Source: Allomyces macrogynus ATCC 38327 (lineage: Eukaryota > Blastocladiomycota > Blastocladiomycetes > Blastocladiales > Blastocladiaceae). Taken from it: a DNA stretch of 14,635 nucleotides. This document shows positions 1-9,412 of this stretch, piece by piece; position 1 is the stretch's first letter, and each line of letters starts with the position of its first letter. The notes under the pieces are model-generated. The model ran no database searches and was not told the DNA's origin. It saw nothing but the letters and a program-made list of their open reading frames with translations. A program made the position numbers and the translations under genes. Location: NCBI GenBank assembly GCA_000151295.1, contig GG745348.1, positions 416,839 through 431,473 of the forward strand. Direction: 5' to 3'.

Positions 1-2700
1 AACGACGGCTACGTCGAGTCGCCGCGCGCCAGTATCGATGTCGTCCCAACCGGCCAGAATGCTGCAGCGGCCGCTGCACAGGGCCGCCGCGGATACGCGT
101 CGTCCGTGTCCTCAGTGCAGTCGGAAATGACGCCCTACGGCCACGCACCGCACTCGGCGCGCGCGTCGCGGTACGCGCAACAGCAACCGCAAGGCACCGT
201 GGATAGTATCGGGTCTGCCTCTGCCAGTTTGCGTGGCGCACCGAATAACAACAGCCGCGGTCCGCGGTCCGACTCGGGCGCATCGCTCGGGAACACGCCG
301 AGTTTGCTGCCCGTCGCCGAAGTGATCGCCGATGACTTGTCCAGAGTACGTTTTCGCAGTCGTTGCCATGCCCTTGTCCTCGACGTGGGAGGCAAGTCAA
401 GACTGGACGTTGCGTGTCGTCACACCGTGTAACCAATGCCCTTCCCTCCTCGTTCTCGCTCGCGTTGTCTTGCTATTGTGTGCGGTGTAGATTCGGTTCT
501 GTGTCGGGCTCGACTTTGGCACCACCTACTCGGGCTTTGCCATTGTGCAAATGCAAAAGGACCCGTCCAAGCTGCAACCCGTGACGCCGTTGACCTGGTA
601 CGGCGACGCGCCCCGCGTTACCCCCCGCGAACGACGCCTTCTCGTGCTGACCATCCACCTCCACCAGGCCAGAGCAGCCACCAAACGTCGTGGGCGTCAA
701 GACGCCGACCATCTCATGTTACTCGAAAGCAGACCGTACGCCGTCTCTTTCTCTCCCCTGCTCTTGTCACAATGGAATCGGTTGTTTTGCGCTCCTCTCT
801 TCGTTGTACCTTGTCCTCACGTCCACGACCTCTTGATTCACCCGACCAGACACCTTGGACAGTTGGGGGTTTGCCGCCATGAAGAAGAACACGATGAAGC
901 TGCACAAAATCGAGCGTGTCAAGCTGTGTCTGGTACGTGCTCATCCTCTCCGCTCGTCTCCACCACACAACGTGCGTGATGCTGACCATTGAGTCGTGCT
1001 CGTGTGCAGGAACCGAGCACGCCCGACTTTCTGAAACCCATCATCCCCGAAGGGCTCAACGCCGACGACATTATCCGCGATTACCTGCACGAGATTGACC
1101 GATACTGCATGGAAACGCTCGAGCGGATGTGGGGTATTTCGTACGACAAGGGCGATATCGACAAGGACGAGATCATGTACTGTTTGACGGGTATGTTCTT
1201 CTCGCTGAGTCCCCCCTCTGATGTGCTCGCCATGGAACCATTTCTGACGGTTGGCTCGACTCGATTCTAGTACCGGTCAACTGGTCGCCCGAGTCGCATC
1301 AACGGCTGCGTCGTGCCGCCTACCGCGCCGGCCTCTTGCGACACGAGCGGTCCCCAAATCTCGTCTTCTGTTACGAGCCTGAGGCCGCGTCCATGGCCTG
1401 TGTCTACGACCCGGACGTCAAGCTCGCGCCCGGATCCGACTTCCTTGTCGTCGATTGCGGTGGCGGCACGGTCGACCTGTTTCAATGCCGTCTCGGCGCC
1501 GCTGCAGGCACCGACGCGCCCGAGCTCGTCGAGCTGAGCATGGGCCAAGGCGGGTTCTTTGGCGCCGCCAACGTGGACGTGGCCTTTTTGAACCACTTGC
1601 GGCGACTCATGACGCCGCTCGGGCTCGACAACGTCTCGCACTCGCCGCGGTGTGCGGCCGCATGGAACAACCTGATGTCGCAGTGGGAGTACCGTAAACG
1701 GTCTTTCACGGGCCGCGAGACGTTCATTGACGAGATTTTCATTCCGCAAGTGATTCTTAAGGAGCTCGAGGAGACGCTCGACGACACGATGCCCGAGGCG
1801 TTGCAGCTCGGCACGATTGAGTTGACGCCCGAGTTGATGAAGTCGTTTTTCGATCCGGTGCTCGACTCGATCATTCACCTGATCCAGAAACAGGTCCTGG
1901 CGCTCGTCGAGGAGCGCCGCGACGCGAGCGACCACGGGGACTTGCCGCCGGTCACTGCGACGACGGGCATGCTCGAAAACATGTTTGTCGTCGGCGGGTT
2001 CGGCAACAACCAGTACCTGCGGCAACGCATCGCCGACGACGCGGTCGTGCAGCGGCTCGTCAAGCGCGTGCGGTCGATCCCGTCGCCTGAGGTCGCCGTC
2101 TTGCGCGGCGCCGTGTATGCGGCCGTCGGCGACTCGATCCGGTCGCGGCGTGCGCGGCGGTCGATTGGTGTGCAGATCTTGCGGCCGTTTGACGGCGCGC
2201 GCGACTTGGAGACGGACGTGGTCTACCGCGCGCCCGACCAGCCGGGCAACGCCGCACACTGGCTTGTCGATACCTATGTCGAGGCATTTATTCTCAAAGG
2301 CGAGCCGGTCCAAATGTCGTCGCATTACTCGAAGCATAATTTCTCGCTCTCGCCCGGATCATGGACGGCCGATATCAATATCTACGCGTCTGACTCGACC
2401 AAGCCGCTGCTGCATACTCGCCGCGACCGGTGCCAGTTTTTGGGGCGCGTCACGATCGATGCGCGCCCGTTGACGGCGAATGGGTCGTCGACCACCACTT
2501 CGTCGGTCTCGGCGCATCGCATGTCGATGGCGACCATGTCCTCGGCCGCGTCGAATGCGACCTCGTCGGCGTGGACGAAACGGGACTTGTCGATTTCGAT
2601 TTATTTTGGGCGCGTCGAGCTCGAGGTGTGCGTCACGGATACCGAGACGGGACGCACCTGGCGCACGATCTTGGGGCACGGGCATATTCATGTCCGGTAG
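1..2700 (+). CDS. HSPA12-like Hsp70-family ATPase, 5' end outside window
   Basis: Hsp70/actin-fold ATPase of the HSPA12 branch; cellular role in fungi is not established. I splice six exons: 1-345, 491-597, 668-735, 850-932, 1010-1190, 1271-2700. They join in frame to 737 visible residues. Residues 1-115 are Ser/Gln/Asn/Ala-rich and probably disordered. The phosphate-1 motif GLDFGTTYS is near 121-129, phosphate-2 DCGGGTVD near 323-330 and the adenosine motif VVGGFGN near 501-507. KTPTIS and PEAAS blocks typical of HSPA12 are present. The C-terminal 200 residues are a divergent beta-rich region, not a canonical Hsp70 peptide-binding domain, which fits HSPA12. Introns start GTACGT, GTACGG, GTACGC, GTACGT and GTATGT, and several carry CTGAC near the 3' end. 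The 736-849 intron is the least certain. The start codon lies left of the window; the stop is TAG at 2698. Confidence 0.9.
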
Positions 2701-3708
2701 ACAGATGGAGGAGGCGGGGACTCGGCTCCGCCGCGGCCGCTGCTCGTGTGTTCATACCCCCCCGCAGCGGTCGGCGGCGCGCCGGTCCGCCGTTCTTCGC
2801 TCGCTCGCACGCTTGTCGTCGCGTTTTGGTTTGCTCGTTCCTCCCGGTGTTGGTTGTCGTGGCCCTGTTTTGTCTTTTCGCCTGGTCGACTCCTGTCGTC
2901 GTCATTTTGTTTTCCCTTCTCCCCCTCGCTCCACCCCTTTTTGCTCCACCTGCTTGCGCGCACTTTCGCTTGCTCATTCCCAATCCACCCTGGCCTATTG
3001 TTTTCCTTCTTTTTGATGACGGCTGATCCCCGCGCGACAGACGTATCTGCCACCATCACCGACCCCCCTGTTCTCACTTTTCTGCTTCGTTCACTGGCTT
3101 GTCATTTTCCCATCCTTTTTGTGCTGCTGCCGCGCTACCACTTGGCACGCTTCCTGGTGTTGCTAGTTCTTCCTGTGTCTTTATTACGACGCTTACAAGA
3201 ATCTGGATTGTGCTCGTTTCCTCTGTGGAAACTGGTTAATGGCAAGGACGCAACGACAGGACCTCATCGCGGGCGACACAGCGGTAGCAAAGACTGGATC
3301 CCATTTCAATATTGTTTGGACTGGTTCCCTCACAATAATTAACACTGCCGGGCACGACGGCGCGGCACAGCAACAGCTCGGCAACAGCACAGCAACTGCA
3401 GCGCAAAACAAAACAACAACGGCTCGCGCACCTCGACCTCGAGCCGAGTGCGATGAACGAACATGAACAGAAAAGCTCACCTACGTATTTGTTATCGACA
3501 GACCGAACGCGAACCGAGTCCGCGACACGAGATCGAACGAACGAACGAACGAACGAACGAACGAACGAACGAACGAACGAACGAAAAAACGACCCCGGGC
3601 CGGACGACCACGCCGCCACGGAAAATGACACTCGAAACACCACTTGTGCAGCATCGACGACAACGACGAAGAGACGCGTCGATCGCGCTTACTCTATCAC
3701 TCTTCAAC
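2701..3708. other. Tail-to-tail intergenic region, pyrimidine-rich on the + strand
   Basis: This lies between the stops of the HSPA12-like gene (+) and the mitofusin gene (-), so it holds both 3' untranslated regions. From about 2740 to 3200 the + strand is strongly enriched in C and T. Only a CGAA microsatellite (listed separately) stands out. The short open frames here have no recognisable protein content. No canonical AATAAA was seen downstream of the HSPA12-like stop; AATAATT occurs near 3334. Confidence 0.6.
3534..3585. repeat. (CGAA)13 tetranucleotide microsatellite
   Basis: Thirteen perfect tandem CGAA units (TTCG on the minus strand), followed by an A-run. It sits 124 nt past the mitofusin stop, probably in that gene's 3' untranslated region. 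Its minus-strand translation gives Phe-Val-Arg-Ser repeats in several frames. These are by-products of the repeat, not a protein. Confidence 0.97.
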
Positions 3709-6150
3709 TTACGCCTGAGCCAGCGCCGGCAACGACGTCAGCGACTCGTCCAGCGCGACCGCCTCCACCTGGTCGGCCAACAACCGCGCGCGCTCGCGCA
3801 CCGTATCGAGCTCCGCGACCACCTCCTCGGCCTCCTCAGCGGCCTCCGTCAACGCGCGGTGCCGGTCCCGGACACGACCGAGGTCCACCTCCATCTTGGC
3901 CGCCGCGTCGCCCAGGGCCTGCGTGAGGGCGACCGCCGTGGCCGCGCGCACTTCGCCAGCCACGTGGCTCGGGACATTGGCCTCGGCCAACCGGGCAACA
4001 GCGGCGCGCGCGAGCGTCGCGGGCAAGTGCGCGGGGAGGGTGGCAACGTAGTGGTACCCAGCGACGGCGCCGACAATGACGGTGCCAACGACGGCGAGCG
4101 CGGCCATCCGGCGGAGGCCGACGCGCATGCCGACGTGCAGGACGTCGGCGTGGATGGAGCCGTGCCGCGAAAGCGCCGATGAGGTGATGAGTGAGCACCC
4201 CGTGACGGCGACCGACGCGAGGGAGTGGGTGCCGGACAGGGCCGACAGGGCGGCGGCGGGCGCGTGCGTCACGTCGGTCCAGGTGAGCGACGCAAGCCAC
4301 TGGACGGCGGCCTCGTACGCGACGCGCACGTCGGCGACGGACGTTGGGACGAGGGCGCGGACGTTGCTCGACGAGGACGACGTAGGGGCAACAAACAGGA
4401 ACCGCGGCAGGAGGAGTGCCTGCGGCGAGAGCGAGAGCGAGACCGGGTAGAGCTTGGACAACGGGATGGCGGGCGTCGCGAGCGGCGCGAGCTTGGGCGC
4501 GACCTTGGCGGCAGCAGCCGCATCCGTGGCGGCCGCCGCAATAGCCTCGCGCGCCCACTCGGCGTACGTCTTGGCCATGACTTCCCACGCGAGCTTCGAC
4601 TCGGCGCGCGCGTGTTCTTGGCACGCGGCGAGTTCGTGCTCGAGCTGTTCCGTGAGGACGGCGTGCAAGTCGCGCACGTAGGCCGGCGCGTACCGGATCC
4701 CGCGCCAGTTAATGGCCTGGCCGCGTTCGAGCAAGCGCTCGGGCAACTTGCCAAACTGCGCGTGAACATGCGCGGCGGCATTATCAGCGGCGTCGGTGAC
4801 GGCCTTGTTCATGGACCCAAGCACGAGCTGGCGTTCCTCGGCAAGTTCCATTTCGCGCGGCTGCACTTGCGCGAGTTCGGACTGGAGCAGGTGCAGGTGC
4901 GACGCGGCGGCATCGACGTTGGTGCCGAGGACGAGCTCGAGGTCGTGCAGCAGGCGCTGCATGTACCGCTTGGCCGGGGACAGCTTGGCCACCGACCGCT
5001 TCTCGAGGACAAACTCCTTGAGCGCCTCCTCGACGCGGACAAACTCGGCCATGGCCGTGGTCATCGTCTCCTCCTCGTCGTCAGCCAGCTGGCCCTGCTC
5101 CGCGAGCGTGCGAATCGCGGCCACGTCGCGCATCATCCGTTCGGCCGAGACGAAATGCACGAGCTTTTCCTTGTACCGGTAGGTATGCGGCGATAATTCC
5201 TCGATCTGCTGCAAAATAATCTTCTTACACCGTTCCTTGTCCTTGATCGCATCAAACTTGTTGACGACAATAAAAATATAGGCCTTTTCCTGGCCCGCCT
5301 GCGTCAAGAACTCGCGCGCCGACACGTGATCTGGTTCTCGGCCGAGACGAGGAAGACAATCACGTCAATCTCCTTTTGCTGCGCAAAGAGCGCCATCGTC
5401 TGCCACATGTCGCGGTTCAACCCGGGCGAGTCGATGACGCGCACGTCCACGTGCTCATTACCGACCAACACCGACGACCGCTCGGCCTGCTCCTCGTTGC
5501 AGTAGACCTTGACGAGCTCGCAGTCGTCCGGTCTCGACAGGTCAGCAGTCTCGAGCGGTGACGCGGCTACGGGGGCCTCGTCACCGGCGTGACGAGTGCG
5601 CAATGACCGACCCGACTTCCTTGTGCGCATGCACTTCCTCGACGCCCGGGTGCAGCTGGTTATGCCGCGCATCGAGCACCTCGACAAACACGTTGGTCAG
5701 CGGCTGCTGGTCGACGGGGACGACGTCGCGGCGCAGCAAGGCGTTGACGAACGTCGACTTGCCGGCATTCAAATCACCGCCAACGAGCACGCGGCACGTC
5801 GGGTCCATGACACGGGCCTCGAGCGTATCGAGGTGCGTTTCCACGTCGGAGAGTTTCGTGGCCAACATCTTGGGCAGAGCGTCCTCGGGAACGGCCGAGG
5901 CAGCGAGCGCCGGATTGGCCGCGGCGCCCGCGGCATCGAGCGTAAGGACTTGCAGCGGCGCGCGGAGCGGGTAGAGAAGGCGGTGCCGCGACGACTGGGT
6001 CAGGGCGTGCACGTCGCCGATCATGCCGCGCGTGCGCTTCAGGTACCCGACAATCATGCGCTGGTTGGCCTGGTACATGGCGTGCAGCGCCGGCGTGGGG
6101 GCGCTGGCGCGCGGGACGGCCGCGGGGGCGGGTGTCGCAGGCGACTGCAT
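3709..6150 (-). CDS. FZO1: Mitofusin / Fzo1-type mitochondrial outer-membrane fusion GTPase
   Basis: Dynamin-family GTPase that drives mitochondrial outer-membrane fusion. The reading is 6150-5585, a 52-nt intron (5533-5584) and 5532-3709, about 796 residues, a usual Fzo1 length, if one missing base near 5326 is allowed for. G1 is GGDLNAGKST (residues 124-133), the G2 threonine is in QQPLT (about 152), G3 is DSPG (223-226) and G4 is NKFD (280-283). SAENQ after G3 and KERCKK after G4 are conserved Fzo-type blocks. Two candidate membrane segments (about 615-641, weak, and 666-686, strong) are separated by a short loop, as in the hairpin anchor of the family. An Ala/Glu-rich heptad region (about 738-782) is the likely C-terminal coiled coil (HR2). 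The ATG at 6150 follows a TATA-like element by about 65 nt. The frame break could be a sequence error or a real mutation. Confidence 0.93.
5323..5330 (-). other. Apparent 1-nt deletion (frame break) in the mitofusin gene
   Basis: Upstream, the frame reads ...SAENQI. Downstream, the conserved sequence resumes one frame over as SAREFL. Conserved family sequence abuts the break on both sides, leaving no room for an intron. The minus strand reads ATCACGTGTCG; one extra base, most simply a G giving ATCACGGTGTCG, would restore I-T-V-S. Confidence 0.85.
5533..5584 (-). other. Proposed 52-nt intron in the mitofusin gene
   Basis: On the minus strand, GTGACG at 5584 opens the intron, CTGAC lies shortly before the end, and it closes with GAG at 5533. 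The first exon otherwise hits a stop (5581-5583). Splicing phase 2 to phase 1 restores exactly the frame that continues to the DSPG motif. The region between the G2 and G3 motifs is variable in Fzo proteins, so conservation cannot decide it. The alternative is a second frameshift. Confidence 0.6.
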
Positions 6151-6748
6151 GGCAAAAAAGGGCGCGGTCGCAGGAGCGAGAGGGCGAGAGACTGGGGATA
6201 GGTCGGTCGGAAACTATTTATGGAACATGGCAACGATGAGATCCGTGTCTATGCAGTCGTTTCGGGCGGTTGTCGTGATGTAGTCACACATGCGCCATTC
6301 CCGCAACCTCGGTGGCGGCGGGTGCGATGGGTATCGGCAGAGAGCTGAGCGCTACCTGATCAGAATGCGGCCAGTCGGGCTGGGCGGGGAGCGGGTGCCG
6401 TGCGGATGCTGAGAGGTCGTGGGAAGCGGAGTGGTTGGCCGACTGGGGCTGGCGTTGACATGAGGCCCAGAAGCGGTCGGTGGGCAGCGTGGCGGACAGC
6501 CAAGTCGGACGGTTGGCTCCTGGGCATGGCATGGTGAGGCTTTTCTTGGTCAGCCGTCGTTTGCGGGGTATTTCGCGCTCATCAAAGGCATCATCGTGCA
6601 ATAACGCTTCGTTTTGCTCCATAGTCCAACCGCAACTCCAACGGCACTCCCCCGACACTCCCAACACTCCCAAAATCACTCTAGCCCTCTCATCATTGTC
6701 TCAAAGAACCGAGGCGAGGACCAAGGCCCTTGGTCTACACGCGCCGGC
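6151..6748. other. Intergenic region: mitofusin promoter and HD-hydrolase 3' region
   Basis: Both neighbours run on the minus strand, so this holds the 3' end of the HD-hydrolase transcript and the mitofusin promoter. Apart from the TATA-like element at 6214-6222 I see no RNA gene, repeat or convincing open frame. Confidence 0.5.
6214..6222 (-). promoter_or_regulatory. TATA-like element upstream of the mitofusin gene
   Basis: The minus strand reads CATAAATAG about 65 nt before the proposed ATG at 6150, a plausible core-promoter position. It is AT-rich in a GC-rich setting. No experimental support. Confidence 0.4.
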
Positions 6749-7703
6749 CTACTCGGTCTGCGGCAAGTCGTCGCCGTCGAGGTGCACCTCGCGCCAAAAC
6801 TCGCTCACAAAGGCGGCCATGACCTGGTGCCGGCGCTCGGCCATCGCGCGACCCGTCTCCGTCTTCATCAGGCCCTTGAGCTTGAACAGTTTCTCTATAC
6901 ACGGTATGTTCGTCAGTCTCCACATCCTCTCCACCTCGCGCGCCAGGTCTCAAACGCACCGTAAAAGTGATACAGCGACCCCTCGCTGCCTACTTCACTC
7001 CCTTCGACCGCAGTGCGCCGCACCAGATCGTCGTGGTCCGTCGAGACCGCGCCCTGGTACAGCGGGCGGTAACGCGTCCCGCCAAACGTGAAGCACCGCG
7101 CAATCCCAATCGCGCCAATCGCGTCGAGCCGGTCGGCGTCCTGCACGGCTTGCACTTCGACGGGGATCGTGGGCGGCGGGAGGCCTGCAGCCGCTGCAGC
7201 CGCACGAGAGGCTTGCTCCTTGCGGAACGAGATGCGCTCAATCGGCTGCAGAATGTGCGCGACTTGCGCGGGCGCGTACTGGTGCTTGTCAACGAGAATG
7301 GAGGTGATGCCGCGGTTGGCCTCGGTCGGGCTGGAATAGGGCCGCAGGAGAGGGTTAGCACGGTGGACAAGGTTCCCGTCGTGATAGGGAACTGGTCTGC
7401 GACGTACTCGACCGTGTACTTGGTGTCGGTCACGTCGTGCAGCAGAGCGACCACAACGACGGTCGCCAAATCGACACTGGGAGCACGGCCCGCGGCTTTT
7501 TCGGCAAGGGCGATACGCAGCGCCGTGCGCGTGACTCGCAGTACGTGCTCGACGTCGTGCGACCCGTCGTTCCCGCCCATCTTGGCCTCAACAAAGGCGA
7601 GCACGTCGGCAACGAGCGTGGGGGACACGCCGGCAGGTAACGGCATGCCGAGGAGGCTGGTCTTGCTGTCGGCGGCGCCAGTTGTCGTGGTGTGGTTGGT
7701 CAT
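6749..7703 (-). CDS. HD-domain phosphohydrolase (YpgQ-like)
   Basis: Metal-dependent phosphohydrolase of the HD superfamily. The bacterial relative YpgQ hydrolyses nucleoside triphosphates to monophosphate and pyrophosphate; the substrate here is unknown. Exons are 7703-7408, 7330-6960 and 6894-6749. They join in frame to 270 residues, slightly longer than the usual 215-240. The HD motifs are SHDVEHV (H49, D50, H53), LLHD (H89, D90) and the late block VQDADRLDAIGA (from about 161), diagnostic of this branch. HFYEKL is rebuilt across the second splice. Introns open GTACGT and GTGCGT; the first carries GCTAAC and the second CTGAC as likely branch points. The extra length is mainly an Ser/Ala/Pro-rich stretch (about 139-155) and a Thr-rich N terminus. 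No targeting signal is obvious, so a cytosolic protein is likely. Confidence 0.9.
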
Positions 7704-8009
7704 CTTGGTCTAAACTGGGCACCGCTTGATGGTTGCCTCGCGACGTTGCCGAGGGGGGGAGTGAAAGAGAGAAGTCTCACAGCATGATGGCCGATTTGAT
7801 CAGGCTGGCTCAGCTGGGTGGATTTGTCAGGCGAGATCTGATCGACTCACTGCTCCCTCGCCTCATTCATCGTCTTCGCCCGCCTTTGCCGATTCTCCCG
7901 AACCTGAAAGAGGGAGATTTGTCTTTGACGACTTGCTCATTAAAAAACTGGCTGGCGCACATGTATTCACACCGCTACGCCCCACTGTGGAGACAAAAAA
8001 AATAATCAA
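7704..8009. other. Intergenic region between HD hydrolase and peroxiredoxin
   Basis: This contains the HD-hydrolase promoter (minus strand, reading left from 7704) and the 3' region of the peroxiredoxin. An A-run at about 7994-8002 (U-run on the minus-strand transcript) is the only simple feature. I see no gene or RNA. Confidence 0.5.
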
Positions 8010-8162
8010 CTACGACTCGATGCGCGGCCGCTTGAGCTCGGCCGCCGCGACCGTCGGCGACGCGGCCACAGACTCGCCCGCACGGCGCTTGACCGCCGGA
8101 CTCGACGGCACCGCCGCTGCTGCTGTCTCGTCGGCCATGACCACGTCGTTGCTATCGGCCAG
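8010..8162 (-). other. In-frame open extension after the peroxiredoxin TGA stop
   Basis: Directly after TGA (8165-8163) the same frame stays open for 50 codons to TAG (8012-8010). The stretch is Ala/Ser/Pro-rich with two basic clusters, VKRRAGE and ELKRPRIES at the very end, resembling nuclear-targeting patches. The TGA lies within AACTGAC, a branch-point-like motif, followed by GATAG at 8156-8152. A GTACTT at 8187 would give a 36-nt in-frame intron that removes the stop and the YF motif. Readthrough (UGA followed by C) is another route. It may also be only GC-rich 3' untranslated sequence. Confidence 0.35.
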
Positions 8163-9044
8163 TCAGTTGTTGACGGCGGCAAAGTACTCCTTGGCCTTGG
8201 TCGGGTCCGGAATGAGACCGGCCTTGCGCTCCGAAGCCTTGAAGTTGACGGGGCAGACCTCGCCGTGCTTGGCCGTGAACTGGAACGCCTCGACAAGACG
8301 AATCGTCTCGGCGACCGAGCGGCCGACGGGCGTGTCGTTGACCATGATCGACGAAACAACGCCGTTCGGGTCGATCACGAAAGTTCCACGCAACGGGAAG
8401 CCCTCGCCCTCGATCAGCACATTGTAGTTACGCGCCATCGACTGGTTGCGGTCAGCAACGAGCGGCAGCTGGAAGTTGGGGCCAAGACCGCCCTGCTTGC
8501 GGGGCGTGTTGATCCAGGCGAGGTGCGAGTACTCCGAGTCGCACGAGACACCGAGCACGACCGTGTTGATGGCCTCGAACTTGGAGACCGCATCCGAGAA
8601 GCCGAGCAGCTCCGTCGGGCACACGAACGTGAAGTCGAGCGGGTAGAAGACGAGCACGACCCACTTGCCCTTGAAGTCAGCGAGCGAGACGGTCTTGATC
8701 TCGCCCGAGGGGAGGACGGCGGGAGCCGAGAAGGCGGGGGCGGGCTTGCCAATGAGGTTCGCTGTGTACAGAGAGCGGTCGAGTCGGGGTCAGATTCGCT
8801 TGCTTACAGGGCGCTAAGTTCGCAGGAGAACCCGATGCTGAATACGATGCGGCATCAAAAATCAAAAGCTCGGTCGGAGGCGTTCTGGCACGCGCCCTGC
8901 CTTCCAACACGTGGAGGCGTCAGCGAGCTGCAATCAGGCATCCATTCGGGTGGGCTCGTTGGTTGATCCATGGCGCGCGCGTGGTTGTCGCGGTGCAGCT
9001 CTCGTGTGCGCGTGCAAGCGCTGAGTCGGGCAGCACGTACACAT
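8163..9044 (-). CDS. TSA1: Typical 2-Cys peroxiredoxin
   Basis: Thiol peroxidase of the Prx1/AhpC class, reducing H2O2 and organic hydroperoxides with thioredoxin as usual reductant; probably cytosolic. I read a 4-nt first exon (9044-9041, ATG plus T), an intron at 8762-9040 opening GTACGT and closing TACACAG, and a main exon 8761-8163: 200 residues, the family's normal length. The resulting N terminus, MSNLIGKPAP, fits the family. Peroxidatic Cys49 is in DFTFVCPTE and resolving Cys171 in GEVCP. The GGLG (92-95) and C-terminal YF (194-195) motifs that confer hyperoxidation sensitivity in eukaryotes are both present. The ATG lies about 60 nt past a TATAAAA box. Everything from residue 3 on is secure; the tiny first exon is inferred. 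A rival start is ATG at 8855 with a GTATTC splice site. The frame continues past the TGA stop (see next entry). Confidence 0.95.
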
Positions 9045-9103
9045 GGTGCTTGGACTTGAATCGAAAGACTGGAGAGACGAGTGGGGACGCGGGGCAGCAG
9101 CGG

Positions 9104-9110
9104 TTTTATA
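9104..9110 (-). promoter_or_regulatory. TATA box for the peroxiredoxin gene
   Basis: The minus strand reads TATAAAA, 60 nt before the proposed ATG at 9044. It is the best TATA consensus in the window and supports a transcription start near 9075 and the short ATG-plus-T first exon. Confidence 0.6.
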
Positions 9111-9318
9111 CTGCCGGCGTCCGGACGCGGGTTGGTTCGGGCACGCGTGTTTGTGACGGCACGACGCGAACCTGACCAATCCGGCCGCCCGTCCTCCCGC
9201 TCATCGATCCCGCGAGCTGCGGCCGCGTTCACGGCGTACCGGCGCCGTCGCCCCAGCATCGATGGCGGGCACGTCCCGGTGCTTGCTGGAGCGCGCTCGG
9301 CCGCCGTGCTGGTATTCA

Positions 9319-9332
9319 GCACGACGTCGTGC
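9319..9332. promoter_or_regulatory. 14-bp perfect palindrome GCACGACGTCGTGC
   Basis: A perfect palindrome centred on GACGTC, the core seen in bZIP (CRE/ATF-type) sites. Half of it (GCACGACG) recurs at 9331-9338. It lies midway in the divergent promoter region. The role as a protein-binding site is inferred. Confidence 0.35.
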
Positions 9333-9402
9333 ACGACGGATACCGCGAGCGTGTGCAGAGGAATGACCAACGCGATCGCCGTGGAACACGGCGCAGCTCG
9401 GG

Positions 9403-9412
9403 TGCACGTGCA
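9403..9412. promoter_or_regulatory. E-box palindrome TGCACGTGCA
   Basis: A 10-bp perfect palindrome with the CACGTG core recognised by bHLH factors such as Cbf1 in yeast. It is placed about 210 nt ahead of the eL20 start, between two divergent genes. GC-rich DNA makes chance occurrence plausible. Confidence 0.3.

Noticed and set aside
1267..2337. 356-codon minus-strand frame opposite the HSPA12-like gene
   Set aside because: Arg/Asp/His-rich antisense shadow of a clear ATPase-coding exon.
3481..3663. Minus-strand frames with Phe-Val-Arg-Ser repeats
   Set aside because: Produced by reading the TTCG microsatellite; all frames give the same repeat, so it is not a repeat protein gene.
4225..5196. 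323-codon plus-strand frame opposite the mitofusin gene
   Set aside because: Antisense shadow; composition is Gly/Arg-rich and shows no motif, while the minus strand encodes conserved GTPase and C-terminal regions.
6284..6679. 131-codon minus-strand frame between the mitofusin and the HD hydrolase
   Set aside because: No motif, mixed composition, and it lies where promoter and 3' UTR are expected.
8006..8359. 117-codon minus-strand frame overlapping the peroxiredoxin C terminus in another frame
   Set aside because: Arg/Ser-rich shadow of the peroxiredoxin frame.
8846..8855. Alternative peroxiredoxin start exon (ATG CCG CAT C, then GTATTC)
   Set aside because: It is phase-compatible, but the splice site is weaker and it lies about 250 nt from the TATA box; the ATG at 9044 with GTACGT gives a more typical N terminus. 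Not excluded.
8855..9370. 171-codon minus-strand frame upstream of the peroxiredoxin
   Set aside because: It spans the TATA box and proposed first intron, has no family resemblance and is better explained as promoter plus intron DNA.
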